A stretch of DNA of 64,000 nt, from the NCBI GenBank assembly GCA_964304625.1, contig OZ199838.1, positions 4,898,001 through 4,962,000 of the forward strand, written 5' to 3'. The number at the start of each line of letters is the position of its first letter. Positions within the stretch are counted from its first letter, which is position 1. Of the stretch, positions 1-11,697 are shown piece after piece. Made by a program: the position numbers and the translations under genes. The notes beneath the pieces are model-generated. The model did not search any database and was not told where the DNA came from. It saw nothing but the letters and a program-made list of their open reading frames with translations. This stretch comes from Kudoa neothunni. Lineage: Eukaryota; Cnidaria.

Positions 1-604
1 GAAGTATGGGGAAATTAGCATGGGGTTACGAGTGTAAAATTTGTAGGGAAACACTGCTTAAAGGGGGAACGTGGTGAAGACACTATCTATAAGATTGTAG
101 AGATGACTTGTTCAGCCGCGTCCATAGAAGCTGTAACACACCAGCGAATCACATGCCACATGTAACTTGTAGCTTTATTTTTCTGCGATAATATGGGAAT
201 ATAGAATATTGAAAATATTTGCCCTTGGTGAAAACCTCTCCAAACCATACCCCCTTTAATCTATACCGTTTAACCTCAATGCAAAGGCGTTGTATGTGTG
301 GTGCCCTCAAGAGTTTTCATACTTTGTACATCCTACTCGGCTCAAACCCTAATTATAAGTATTCAATCTAGAATTAGGAATCAGGATTGGTTCATTTTGA
401 AGATAAAAACACATTCGCTTTTGTGTTCTTAAAGGTAAATTTAATATTTTTACGTTAAATAGGAAATTCGCTAAATTTTAACTTGTTAGAAATTAAATAA
501 ACTTGTATATTGAATGGTAGCTATAAATTCGGCGATGAGGTTCAAATTCCCTATTGCAGCAAAGAAGAATTGTATAATTTCGTAGAGCTCCATATGAGAG
601 ATTA

Positions 605-1034
605 CAACGTCACCTCGGACTTCGACCATAATCCATTCTTGAAGTGTGATCGAACTCTGAATAATTTTTTCCCATGCAAAATATTGAAAATTAATTAAAA
701 ATTCGTTACCCCTCATCAAATAAATGACTATTTTTATTCTTATTTATTAAAAAACAAGCATGTCTTTTGTTTATAAAATATAACAAATGAATATTAAATA
801 TAATGATAAATATGAAATATTGGATAAATATTTTTTGGTTGTTATACAAAAAATACAAAGTGTTCTCTTTCGATGACGCTCACACAATCTGGCTGAGCGA
901 ATCTTCTTCTAGAATTTCTTTATTCGTTGTTTTTTGCTCTCAACTTGATTTGTTCTGAATACCTTTTCTATGCGCGTTCGAACTCAAAGGTATTTCTGAC
1001 TCTAAATTTTTAGTCAAACCCCGAGGTTGCGCTG
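605..1034 (-). mobile_element. pogo-like MITE, copy 1
   Basis: A 430-bp non-coding element with inverted ends. The left end reads CAACGTCACCTCGGACTTCG and the right end, on the other strand, CAGCGCAACCTCGG. TA dinucleotides flank both sides (603-604 and 1035-1036). The body matches two other copies in the window (22339-22786 and 54408-54897) over nearly its whole length. TIRs of the CAGTGnAACCTCG type with TA target sites are known from pogo/Tigger elements, so this is probably a non-autonomous derivative. Short open frames around 500-720 overlap it and are not convincing genes. Confidence 0.8.
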
Positions 1035-1041
1035 TATTTGG

Positions 1042-1904
1042 ATTACAAAACAATGTCAAAGTTGAGGACGTTTACGTAGTTCCGTTTCTAGTAAAAATCA
1101 AGATTTTTCGATTAGAATTTCAGGGCTTTATAAGCCTAAAAATATAGGAGGATTTCAAAAACCCCGATTTTAAACACTAAATATTTTTGAACTTGAAGGA
1201 GTATTAAATGATTACATTAAACCATAAACAATTTAGTTTGAAAATTTACAATTTTCAACACTTTTATTTGATGGAGAATTTTTAATGGTTTCAGATTGTT
1301 TGAAAAACAAAATGAATAGAATTGGCGAAAAACTGCTGAATACACTTCCGGTAAAATACAACGAAATTTAATGTTAAATTAAAAATATATATGGCAAACT
1401 CAACATTATATCTGTTTATATTTATGTCATTAAAATTATACATCATTCTTGTTTTATTTCAAATTTTGTATTACTCTAAATAATTAGTAAGCAGAAGTTT
1501 TTTCATGGAAAGCAAGAGTATTAGAATTGGGCTAATAATGTTCACGCTATTTGTAGAAAATCGACTTTTTTAAACAGAGTAATAACGTAAAATGCTTTCT
1601 TTACCTTTTAATACATTATGAATTTGTTCAAAATAAATTTTAGAAATAACAGAGTAATTATTTTATTTTTAGTCGTATTGAGAATATATCGAAGTAAGAT
1701 CTCTTTAGTTAGTTAGAGCTCTAAGATCACAGTTTTCTCACGATCGCCTTCATCGATTTGTGTTTTTGATGCTGTGATTATCAAGTTCAATTTTATAAAA
1801 ACTACTCTAAACTGACTCTATTCATGTGAATGAGCTGCAATCGCAGATGCATTACATTTAGCATTGACGTAAATTTTAACCATCACTCCCAACCTCGATA
1901 AGAG
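1042..1904. other. AT-rich spacer, nothing recognised
   Basis: AT-rich DNA with homopolymer runs and no open frame of useful length. No transposon ends, tRNA-like boxes or splice-consistent exons were seen. Confidence 0.5.
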
Positions 1905-2084
1905 ATGCAAAATACAGACAGTAGCCATACCGAACCGGAAATCGAGCTTGTAACATCCCGGGTTACACAACAGTGGCTAGTCGCTCGAGTGTTCCTCTCT
2001 GCCGTAACCGTCATATGGATTAGTGAGTCCTCCCAATTCTCATCAATATCGATTACCTCGTTATCTACCAAAACGTCTTCTTAA
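1905..2084 (+). CDS. Possible small membrane protein or exon, unidentified
   Basis: A 59-codon frame from ATG to TAA in a patch clearly richer in GC than its surroundings. It starts MQNTDSSHTEPEIELVTSR, then has a hydrophobic stretch around residues 24-43 (WLVARVFLSAVTVIWI) and a Ser/Thr-rich tail. This could be a short single-pass membrane protein or one exon of a longer gene. The family is not recognised. The opposite strand is also open here, so coding is suggested only by composition and the clean ATG. Confidence 0.3.
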   Translation: MQNTDSSHTEPEIELVTSRVTQQWLVARVFLSAVTVIWISESSQFSSISITSLSTKTSS

Positions 2085-2210
2085 ATGTATTCCAACTTGA
2101 TATCTTAACACTGTGTATTTTAAATCGAACAATGAGGACGGAAACACTAGGTTAAAATAAAGAAGTGGTTGTATATCGGGTACCTGATAATCCGATCGCG
2201 CTCAGGCTAA

Positions 2211-3625
2211 TCTCAGGGAATGAATATCTCTAAAAATACTGAATATATGTCATTCATATTTTCCATATTATTTAATATTTACTTAACTTAATATTTTGTA
2301 AGTTTTTGAAAAATTTGAATTTTTAAAAAATTTTTAGTAATACAACCATCCTAAGTCCATCAATATTCAAGTGTAATTATCATATATTTTTAGATATTTC
2401 AATAGAAAAACATATTCCCTTTAAATATTTGTGGATATAAATAGTCTATTTTGCTTTTAAGTAATTTTAACGCCTTTTGTATTCTGTCTGGTTGGAGTGG
2501 TAAAAGATGAGTTCTAGCATGTTTATATATAGAATATGGTTTATTTTTTCGAAGATCTTTACATTGTCACAATAAAATATGAATAATTCAAATTTAGATT
2601 ATCAAAAAAATTGCCCTTCCTTTCTAAGAAATTGTATATGCATAGGTGGAATACGTCATCTGAAAAGAAGTTTTTAAATGTGGATCCTATAATAGAAAAT
2701 AAAATATTTTAACCATTGTTGAAAGAAAAATATTCAAACAGAAGTTAAAATAAAAAACAAATTTTTCTATGGTGTCGGCTAATAAAACTCCCGAATTTTG
2801 TGGGGAATTTTTAACGTCTATAAGATCTATTAGTCTATTTGAAAAAATTATTAAGAATCATGATATTTTTATCGTTGGTTTCCTCAATAAATTTGAGTAT
2901 TTATGGGCAAATATAATATTTACAATTTAATATAGCTGAAGATATGTGTGACAGTAAAGAAAATGGAAATATTTTATGATTTATTTTCCGATATTGAGAA
3001 TTAGATGTCTCCTGTCGATTTAATAGGGATCTCACCTATCAAAATGACAAGACTTAAGACAAATAACAAATTAAACCCTCATCAGGAACAAATAAATAAC
3101 AATGATAAAGCTGAAAATGGCATAAAACAGCCTTTATTAAAAGTTAACATTAAAATATTATTATTGGATTTTCAAATCTCAAAATTCCATCGAAAAGATA
3201 GTCAATCGTAAGGCCCGCTGAAAATCATATGTCAACAATTGTGGATACAGAGATGTATACAAATAATTTATTTTATTTATGAACCGAAAAATTCAATATT
3301 ACATGTTAAATTTATTTTCTGTAGGTGATAACTGTTATATTTTATGATTTCTAACCCACATTATCAAGTCATCATATATTCCATTTCTTTTAGAAATACA
3401 AAATAACATGGGAAATAAAAGATAATGAAAATTTTTAAAAATATATGATAATTACACTTGAATATTGATGGACTTAGGATGGTTGCTTTACTGAAAATTT
3501 TTGAAAAATTCAAATTTTTCAAAAACTTACAGAAAATTAAGTTAAGTAAATATTAAATAATAAGTAAAATATGCATAAAATATATGCAATAGTTTTAGAG
3601 ATATTCATTTCTTGAGATATAGCCA
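2211..3625. mobile_element. Long-inverted-repeat element, unassigned
   Basis: Two arms of roughly 215 bp (about 2211-2430 and 3405-3625) are inverted copies of each other with scattered mismatches. For example the block containing AATATTCAAGTGTAATTATC on the left recurs inverted on the right. About 1 kb of AT-rich DNA lies between them, with one 68-codon open frame (3005-3211) that resembles nothing known to me. The layout fits a foldback-type or non-autonomous DNA transposon. Exact ends and target-site duplications could not be fixed. Confidence 0.65.
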
Positions 3626-4271
3626 CTACCTTAAATTAACGGGGGAAGAAGGGACTTTTCGATCAATCAAAGAGAATATTCGTTGTAAACTAAGAAGGGT
3701 TAAAATGAAAAAAATTATCATTCGTTTGTGTATTTAAAGATGTAGTATAAATATGTTGGAATGTATTTATAGCCTATTAAAAAAGAGATTTCTGACAAGG
3801 TTTTAAGGATGCAGTGGTGGCTAGGTCATTTGGAGTTTCGGAATATTTTTAAAGCAATAAATAACACTCTGAAAAACTACAAACAAACATCTTCAAACAT
3901 AGTTTGGATCAAATATTTCCACGGTCGTTAGCATTATGGAATAATGAGATTATCTGTTAATAGAAAATTTTTATATTAACATATTTGACCGAATAAGAAA
4001 ATGAATGAGTAAAAGGACATATTGTTGAAACAAAAAGAATGCATCCATAGGGACACAAAAACGCAACCTCTCTATTGAAAAAGACATGCGCAAAAATTTG
4101 TCTAAAAAGTTCGAAAACATTTATCGTCCAACTAATCATAGGAAATATTATTTTGGGGGAAATTTTTCTCATTAAACCATAGAAATACAAGCAATCAATA
4201 GGTTTTAGTCAAAACGTATTATCAATTTACTGAATCGACGAAGCTAGGGATTAGGATTATTCGTGATAGCA
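3626..4271. other. Spacer upstream of WAVE
   Basis: AT-rich DNA with no convincing exon. It should carry the promoter and 5' UTR of the WAVE gene starting at 4272, but no distinct core promoter motif could be picked out. Confidence 0.4.
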
Positions 4272-5604
4272 ATGCCGTTAGTGTTGTGGCCTGTGCAACC
4301 TATCTATCTTTTTAGGGATAATAAAATAACAAATGATCCGGATCCGCTGAGGGCTCAACGTCTCCATGGGCTTACCAATATTCTTAGACAAATGTCTTCC
4401 ATATCTAACAACATTGAAGACATATTCACTGGAATATCAGCAGATTTGGAGAGTGTTCAACTGAGAACAAAAGAAATTTCCGCTAGAGTAGAAAAGTTGC
4501 GTAATGTTGCCAAAAACACTTTAACCGTTGAGTCCACGTTGGATCCTGGGCACAAAGAATGGGCCATGAACATAAAAATCGGCGCACCCACTGTTGCTAG
4601 GAATACACTTCCAGAACCTATTGAGAAATTGTACAACTCCTGTGTTCCATTGCCTCAGTTGGATAGATTAGACAAATTCAATAACGACGGCTCCAAATGT
4701 ATGAGTTTTTATAGCAAGCCGGAATTCTTTTTCGAACAATGGATTACGTCATTCGACAAAGACATTGCTCTTAAACAGGAAAAGAGATTGAAAAAGGTTA
4801 TTTCTGCTGATGTTGCTGCATGAATGGAAATTATTGATGTGGTGTAATTTTAGAAAGAAGATAGAAAAGCTGCCAACAAAGACAGGAAACAATCCGTCAA
4901 ATCAACTACCTCTGATCAAGCTAAACCTGCTGCAATTTCTGACAATAAAGCTAGCATGGATGCCATTGCAGAATCCGATGATATGCAACTATTCGAAGAA
5001 GAATTAGGATTCGAACCTAATGGTAACTTTATGTCTTAATGTCACACACTACCAATTCATCCATAGAGCTTGATGCTATCAATGATAAGACCGCGTTTGA
5101 AGGCTTGGAACCACCATCAGATGATTCCATCTTAGATGAACCTGTGTGCTTCACTCCACCAGATATAGAACCGCTTGCAATGAATGAAGCTGCACCAGCT
5201 GCAACAACTCCTAATAGCAGCACATTCAAAATTAATGAGGTCAAAGCACCTGCCCCACCACCTCCTCCTCCTGTTCCTATTATGCAAGTGTCCACACCAG
5301 CTCCCACAATTCCAAGCCTTGGATCTGTGTCCTTGAAAAGTCGCCCGGCTGCTCCTAAACCTGCTGGTGATGGCCGAATGGATCTTCTCAGTTCCATTCG
5401 TAAAGGAAAAGAATTGAAAACCGTATTTTTGTGTTATTGTGGACGATCTTATAGTGATTTTATTAGGTTAAAGTTGAAACCAAGAAAGAGGTCGAGCAGT
5501 ACGCTGGAAATGACGTTGCCTCTATTCTGGCTCGTCGTATAAATATTGGCGGTGATAGCGATAGTGATGCATCCGAAGAAGATGATGGCGATGATTGGGA
5601 TTAA
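4272..5604 (+). CDS. WASF: SCAR/WAVE actin nucleation-promoting factor
   Basis: SCAR/WAVE is the subunit of the WAVE regulatory complex that activates Arp2/3 downstream of Rac at the cell cortex. Four exons: 4272-4796, 4854-5022, 5067-5422 and 5467-5604, with introns of 57, 44 and 44 nt, giving 395 residues in one frame. The protein begins MPLV, as family members do. An N-terminal SCAR homology domain covers about residues 1-175 (LRQMSSISNNIEDIF; FYSKPEFFFEQW). A linker and a proline-rich segment with a run of seven prolines follow. Then come a WH2 motif (MDLLSSIRKGKELK), the central region (NDVASILARRI) and an acidic tail ending DDWD. It is somewhat shorter than vertebrate WAVEs (about 500-560 aa), mainly in the linker. 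All VCA parts are present. Confidence 0.95.
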
Positions 5605-6344
5605 CCTCATCATTCTTTTTTGTATCTTTTTAAGGGACATTACTTTTTAAATATTAATGAATCATTTTCACTCTGTTATTTTGAGTTGATTCTTGTGTTT
5701 CTTCTGCCGATTTTTTTAATTTGGAGTGATCATAGGTGAAACTTTACATTAATTTTATTTTTATTGATTCAAAAATTGTTCTTTAATTTATTGCATTTTA
5801 AAATATTCGAATGACACCCTAACTAACATTTTTACAGAGAAGTCTTGATTAATTTGTGCTGTGGTCAATATACGCGTGAGTAATTTTACTTTGTCCTCTT
5901 AAAACTGAAAATCTTTTACCGTATAAATGTGCGAACAAACTTTATCACAATCATCGAAGTTAGAAATAGCAAAATGATAAATAAAATGGTCAAAATATAA
6001 AAATGAGTATCATTACAAATTACAGTAGTTGAGCCCAACAGATTAACTCTACAGCAATTTGTTTGTTTCGGTATAATAATCATCCATTAATCAGACGAAG
6101 CAATAAATATATTATAATTAATAGTAGTGTAATCATCTCTAGAGATTTTAAAGTTTCTATTAAATATGCTAAAACAAAAATATCTTCTCCGTTCAAAATA
6201 AAATTTGTGAGCTTGAATAGTTAAAAATTATTGGACAAATTTGATATTATTTCTAGTTTCATTCTATTATTTCCTAGGTCGTAATTATAGGATAATAATA
6301 TTCGGTTGAAATTTTTTAATTTTTATTGTTTAATTGGATTAGAT
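5605..6344. other. WAVE 3' flank, AT-rich
   Basis: Contains the presumed 3' UTR of the WAVE gene and AT-rich spacer with several AATAAA-like signals. No further gene or repeat was recognised before the hAT element at 6345. Confidence 0.4.
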
Positions 6345-6954
6345 CAGGGGTTCTCAACCGGGGGTAAATATTAAATAACAGCAGGTAAATTAAGTAATAT
6401 TAGAATTAGATTGAGCAAATTTTTGCATTATGCGGTTTGTGACTTACTTTAGGATGTCTAAGGAATTATATTATTTAGGGCTTTATACGCAATAAGAAGT
6501 TGTCAGAAATGCTTAAAATGTTTTTATGAATAAGTATGTAACAACTATTTATAAATCTACTATCGGTTTCTTCCTTTTATGCCTCATTTATCTTATAATG
6601 ATGCTGCCTGATATTACTAATAATAATACTTAAAGTGGCTATTTGCATGGTGAGTAATATTTAGGTGTCACCAGTTTTGACCGTTTTTAATTACGTATAT
6701 CTCCTGAGAGCGAAGGATCGGGATAAAGATAACTTAATTTAGCCAAGTCTAAAAAATTAAATCTGTAGACAACTTGGTAATAAGAGTTTCTAGGATTAAA
6801 AATTGTCCTTGCATAGACGTGCATGTCTTTTTGGATTAGAATTTACTATGCAAATAGTCTCTGACTTGGTTAAACCAGTATAGAACCTCAAAGTAAATAT
6901 GAATTTGGTTTCCAAGTTAAGGGGGTAAATTTGGAAAAACGGTCGAATGCCCTG
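6345..6954. mobile_element. hAT-type MITE
   Basis: A 610-bp non-coding element starting CAGGGGTTCTCAACCGGGGG and ending with CCCTG. It is flanked by an 8-bp direct repeat, GATTAGAT on the left and GATTAGAC on the right (6337-6344 and 6955-6962). The start sequence is the classic hAT terminus and an 8-bp duplication is the hAT signature. No transposase frame is present. The near-perfect duplication suggests moderate age. Confidence 0.85.
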
Positions 6955-7171
6955 GATTAGACCATACAATAATCATTGTTTATAGAAATAATTTCGCGAT
7001 CTTTATATCTATGAAACTTTTCTTTTGGTTTCGTAAAAATTAAAAAATTTTCAAAAATTTAATTAACCCTCTAACGGACTTAGGTATGTGGGATCCCGAC
7101 GCCACATCATATTGCCCATAAAATTTGTTCTAATATACGCTTAAGTCTATAATCTCGGCTATTCTTCTATA

Positions 7172-8440
7172 CAGTGGGTAACGGGTAATCCGCAGTACGG
7201 CTAATACGTACTTTTGCTTGCTCATAGAGAATTTACTACTTGTTGAACACATTACTTAAGTTTGCGTTTATAAACTTACTTTAGTTGAGTTTTTACACCC
7301 AACAAATAATTTTCAGACAAAAATTTAATAAAATATTTTAATTTAAAGGCATTATTGGGTAATACACACCTTTCTCCCTGAAATTAATCTTAAAATCGCG
7401 CGCAGGTACTATTTGATTTGTACGTATGGTCGACGAAAACCCTCATGATTTGATTATAATAAATGAAAATAATATTTATTAAAATATTTGAACTCAATAT
7501 CAGAAAAATAAAAGCCACGCCGTTAAAAATTTTATATTCATATTAAGTTTACATAACATCCTAACCGAGAAATTACAAATTAAGGAATTAGGTGAAAACT
7601 GAGCTATAAACATTAAGGAGCAGAACAATCGATGAATTTGATAACAACTTATACGAATGGATTACTATAATAAGCTCAAATATTTAAAAGTTGTTCATCA
7701 TAGGAAATTATTTTTAAACATTATGCAATTGTCAAGAAAATTATGTAAAACACCCTAATGTTAGCTATGGTTGGTTTTAAGGTTTTATAAATGAGTTGAT
7801 ATACGTAGATTTAAATTATATAGTGATCCAAAAATCGTTGATGAATGTACGTTTAAAAATTACTCTGAAAAATTATAAACTCGAGATGGATTTGAATTTT
7901 AACTGAGACAAAATTATGATTCCACTTTGGTGCAATTTTCTATATACAAAATATTAAAAGGGGAGAAAGAGAATCTTCGGTTGAACGTGACGATTTCCAA
8001 TTAGCTAAAATACTATGTAGGTGACACTTTTGGGATTTGTGGATAACGAAGCAAAAACGATGAAAAATGAAAAAAATTCCTTCAGGCATTCTGGAGACAT
8101 TACCTTCTCATATCTAGAACCTGTCGATGAAGAAATAGCTACATCACAAAAACTATTTAACTGCCTCATGTATATGAGACTATTTAAAAAAATGGTTCTG
8201 TTTATGTTTAAAAGTACGCTTAAAAGTTAGAAGAAGAATTATTTAATATATCGGTGGAGTGTAAGAAACAAATAAAAATAACGGATATTCTCTAAAGGAA
8301 ATTATTACAGTAATAATCAAAAATAATTAAATTTTGAATATATGCATGCTTGCCAGAAAGTGCGCATTACGTATTATTGTTGGCTAATTTGCACGTTTTC
8401 TCCGACCCCGAAGGGATTACGTATTACCCGTCACCCACTG
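7172..8440. mobile_element. pogo-family non-autonomous element, copy A
   Basis: A 1269-bp element with ends CAGTGGGTAACGGGTAAT and the inverted ACCCGTCACCCACTG, flanked by TA (7170-7171 and 8441-8442). It matches copy B (50479-51732) along most of its length. The ends match the transposase-bearing element at 58102-60093. The interior has no recognisable transposase; a 69-codon frame at 8021-8230 is unidentified. An inner copy of the GGGTAAT motif lies about 180 bp inside the left end. Confidence 0.85.
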
Positions 8441-8516
8441 TATTTATGTAAAGTATATATTGATGTATTTTGTTGCTTATAACTGCTATTACATAGCACG
8501 AAAATAAAAATCCATC

Positions 8517-10150
8517 CTCCAACTGACTTTGAGGGTAATTGTGGAGCGTGTGGCTCCCCTATTTTTGGCGTTTATACGATTTTTTCCGTCGGAAATGATT
8601 CTGAAAAATCTTATCCATGATGATATAGTAAACATAATAATCCTCCATTTAAACATTTGTTTCCATTTTTCACTATGAAGGAATATGAATGTGAATTCGA
8701 ACCATGAATTGAAATATTTATTTTATTTTTACATGATATTATAATGAAAAAAAAATTAACAATACGTTATTATTAATGATTTACGTTCAGAAATGTGGAA
8801 TATAAAAATTTTTCAAGGAAAACTGTTTTTACTGTCATTGCATTGCCGAAAATAAAGAGGAGAGAAACCACCAACATACATACAGGAAACAATTAATCAT
8901 ATTTTGTATTGATATAGAAAATATATATTGATCTATATTTGAAAAATGAATTTTAAAACATATTGTAAAAAATTTTCAAATAACAAATTTAGAGCCTTTA
9001 GTTTGAGTGTTATTTGTTACAAACAACGTATTAATATTCGTCATAATTTGAATATAATAATTGAAATAACAATATATTCGCCAGAATATTCGTTTTAAAA
9101 AGTAAAGTGTGTATTCAATTAAAAGGTTGAACTAAAATTTGAGCCAAAGAAACCTTAGAATTCTATTGTAGGTTTTAATTACTTTAATTAAACCTTTAAA
9201 TCAATTTATTCTTTCTATGCGTAATAAGTGAGACTGTGACCTCCATCACGGCCGCGGGAATCCGCTTAAGACGGATAGTTTAAACCACCCTTTTCGTGTA
9301 ATTAAGATTATCATATATGTTTAATATAGTGTCTCCCTTCGCGCTATTACACCATGTTCCAAAAATCAATAATATGAAGAAACAAGAAATTTAATAATAC
9401 AACAAAATAAAATACATCAAATTTAACCAAGAACAGCGCAAAATCGATCTTTAATATTTTTCAATCCCAAAAAATTTGTACGAACTAATTTACGTAACAG
9501 TCAATCTTTCATTTATAATAGTTCGTCAAAATAAATTCCATCTATGGAGATAATTATCAATTTATAAATTTTGTAGGAAATATTTTAATTATTTACTAAT
9601 TTCCCGATTAATAATCACATTTTAAGTCCAATTTAAGAGACAAATCATCAAATAATGCTCAATAATTGCTTCTAAGAACTTAGCGTTTCGACTGAAAAAA
9701 TTTATTATACTAAAATTGATTATATTGTTTTAATTAAGATCAAATGTAAATGATAAAATGATATGAGTATGGAGAAAGTTTCAATATTCAACAAGTCTCG
9801 ACAACAATCGTTAACAATGATTTATTATGAAATATTTTTAGGTTGAATATAATGTAAAAATATATTCAACATTTTAATGAACCACTTGTATTTAAATGTA
9901 TATTCTTTCGTTGCGCAATATAGAAACCAGTGTTTAGCAGGAGGATTATGTTATTGACTACATCGCCATATATCCATATTCGCGATTAAGAGAAAAATTT
10001 ATTTTTAAAATTTTGGAATAAATTTTGATATAATTCAGATGAGAAGAGCATGTGCGACTTTTTAAAACCTTTTCCTACCAAAAAAGTAGTAAAAACGCTA
10101 AAATGAGGAGCCACGCGCTCCACAATAACCCCTTGGGATCTGTTGGACCC
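8517..10150. mobile_element. Inverted-repeat element, piggyBac-like ends
   Basis: The left end (CCAACTGACTTTGAGGGTAA, then TTGTGGAGCGTGTGGCTCC) recurs inverted at the right end (TTATTGTGGAGCGCGTGGCT on the minus strand). The interior is about 1.5 kb of AT-rich DNA with no coding sequence. A GC-rich palindromic core just inside each end resembles that of the piggyBac-type elements at 20091, 30.8 kb and 34983, but a TTAA target site is not visible, so the family is only suggested. Confidence 0.6.
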
Positions 10151-10912
10151 CTGTTTTTTTTGGCATGAACTAATTCAAAAATTATGAACATACGATCATT
10201 GGAGTATTAAGTAATTATATTGATGCAATATCAGGAAAATCGTTGATCGCTGTACGAACTAATCCTTGATAATTCAATACGGGAGATTCGTCTGGAACTC
10301 CGTAATCTGTTGTTACACCGGCACTGCAATGTCGTCGTTAATTGCTTGTAATCACAGCTTATAAACTACGAAAATTAGTTAATTTAAAAATATTCACTTT
10401 ATTTTTTATAGTAACAAAATTTTAAGTGGTGAAGTAAAATTTTTGAAGCATTTTAGAGTGTTTCACTTCGTACATGCTCTCTTTTTATTAATAACTGTTG
10501 TATTTGATAACGAAGAGCCGTTCTCGTTATTTCAATGAAAAATCCCAATCTTTCAGTAGCGAATTTGACGAAACATCATTAGAAGTATCTAAATGTTTTA
10601 ATGAAATACCATGAGCTAAATTATCAATAAATTCTACAAACAACAAAAGCGGAATAATTTCATAACTACGTAAGCCATCATCTTCAAGATATTCAGTTTA
10701 TAATATAATAGAATGTAATCCTAGCCCAATTGCTTTTTGTTTGTAGCGAGCTCAGAATACATTTTTGATAGTTTCAATATATTTTTTTCTGATGCTGTTT
10801 GTCAGGAGACAATAATGCACGCTAATATAATTTGAAAATTACATTTTCATAAATCTCGGACCAACATGGATGACGTTGGACTTAGGAAATTTTTTGGAAC
10901 CTTAATTTAGAC

Positions 10913-11413
10913 TTTTTTTGTTTACGAGGTCAAACCCCAGGCGCAACTTGTTAGGTTGTGAAGTTCGGGTTGGTTAGGCCTACTCCATTTACGCTTTAGG
11001 CACCGCCGCGTCATATTAAGACGACTTACGTTTATAAGATATTTCGTGGGATTTTAACCTACTAAACATCTTCGTTTCGGAGCAACCACCATTACAACCA
11101 TACCCTGGACTAACCCATAATTAGTCTGGGAAAGTAGTCTGAATGGGGGCTTCGGCTCTACGTAAACCACCTACTGGGTTTTATTTCGTCCCTGTACCCC
11201 CGTGTTTATAAGCACCCGAGTTCCACCCTTCCGTCTGGCTCCCCTCCCAGCTGAAAGCAGTGCCACGATAAATCCTAGATCCTTGTAATTACTACAGCCT
11301 TCCTACTTAATTTCGAATTAGAAGTATAATAACGCCTGGACTACGATTCGAACTCAAAACATCAAGGTATGCGATCTCGACCTAATATCACTATGCCATA
11401 TTGTCCAGGCTCC
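10913..11413 (-). repeat. tRNA-derived SINE, copy 1
   Basis: On the minus strand a tRNA-like head carries an A box (TGGCATAGTGA) 44 nt before a B box (AGTTCGAATCG), the spacing of an internal Pol III promoter. A body of about 400 bp follows and ends in a short A run at 10913. The 3' part matches the copy at 25290-25748 in opposite orientation, including the segment reading CCTAAAGCGT on the plus copy. The long GC-richer body stands out from the AT-rich surroundings. Confidence 0.75.
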
Positions 11414-11493
11414 CCAATTTTAACCGGTGTACATAAGGACTGAGAAGAACCTATGCTTGAATAATTTAGTTCGGCCGGTGGTAAAGTATATAT

Positions 11494-11697
11494 TTATTCT
11501 TTCTCTTCAAGTATTTTAGCAAATATGAAGGTGCGTATATTTTGATGATCAAATATCGGATCTAAAAGCATGGAATTAGACAAGTTTTGTCCAAGTCTTA
11601 ACATATTTACACATGTGGGTTGAAATCTCGACTGTGTTTGTATCCTAGTGAAGGCAGTAGTGTTAATAAGCAGTTTTAACTTTTCAAAGATGCTCAT
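11494..11697 (-). CDS. Small open frame, unidentified
   Basis: A 67-codon ATG-to-TAA frame beginning MSIFEKLKLLINTTAFTRIQ. Composition looks protein-like but no family is recognised and there are no obvious splice partners. It lies between a SINE and the right end of the composite element, so it may be remnant transposon coding sequence or chance. Confidence 0.2.
   Translation of the reverse strand: MSIFEKLKLLINTTAFTRIQTQSRFQPTCVNMLRLGQNLSNSMLLDPIFDHQNIRTFIFAKILEEKE

Noticed and set aside
4263-4271. An upstream start for WAVE
   Set aside because: The codon there is GTG. The family starts MPLV, which is encoded from 4272.
5029-5397. A 122-codon open frame on the minus strand opposite the WAVE proline-rich region
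   Set aside because: It is the complement of proline-rich coding sequence (glycine-rich mirror) and WAVE accounts for the plus strand.
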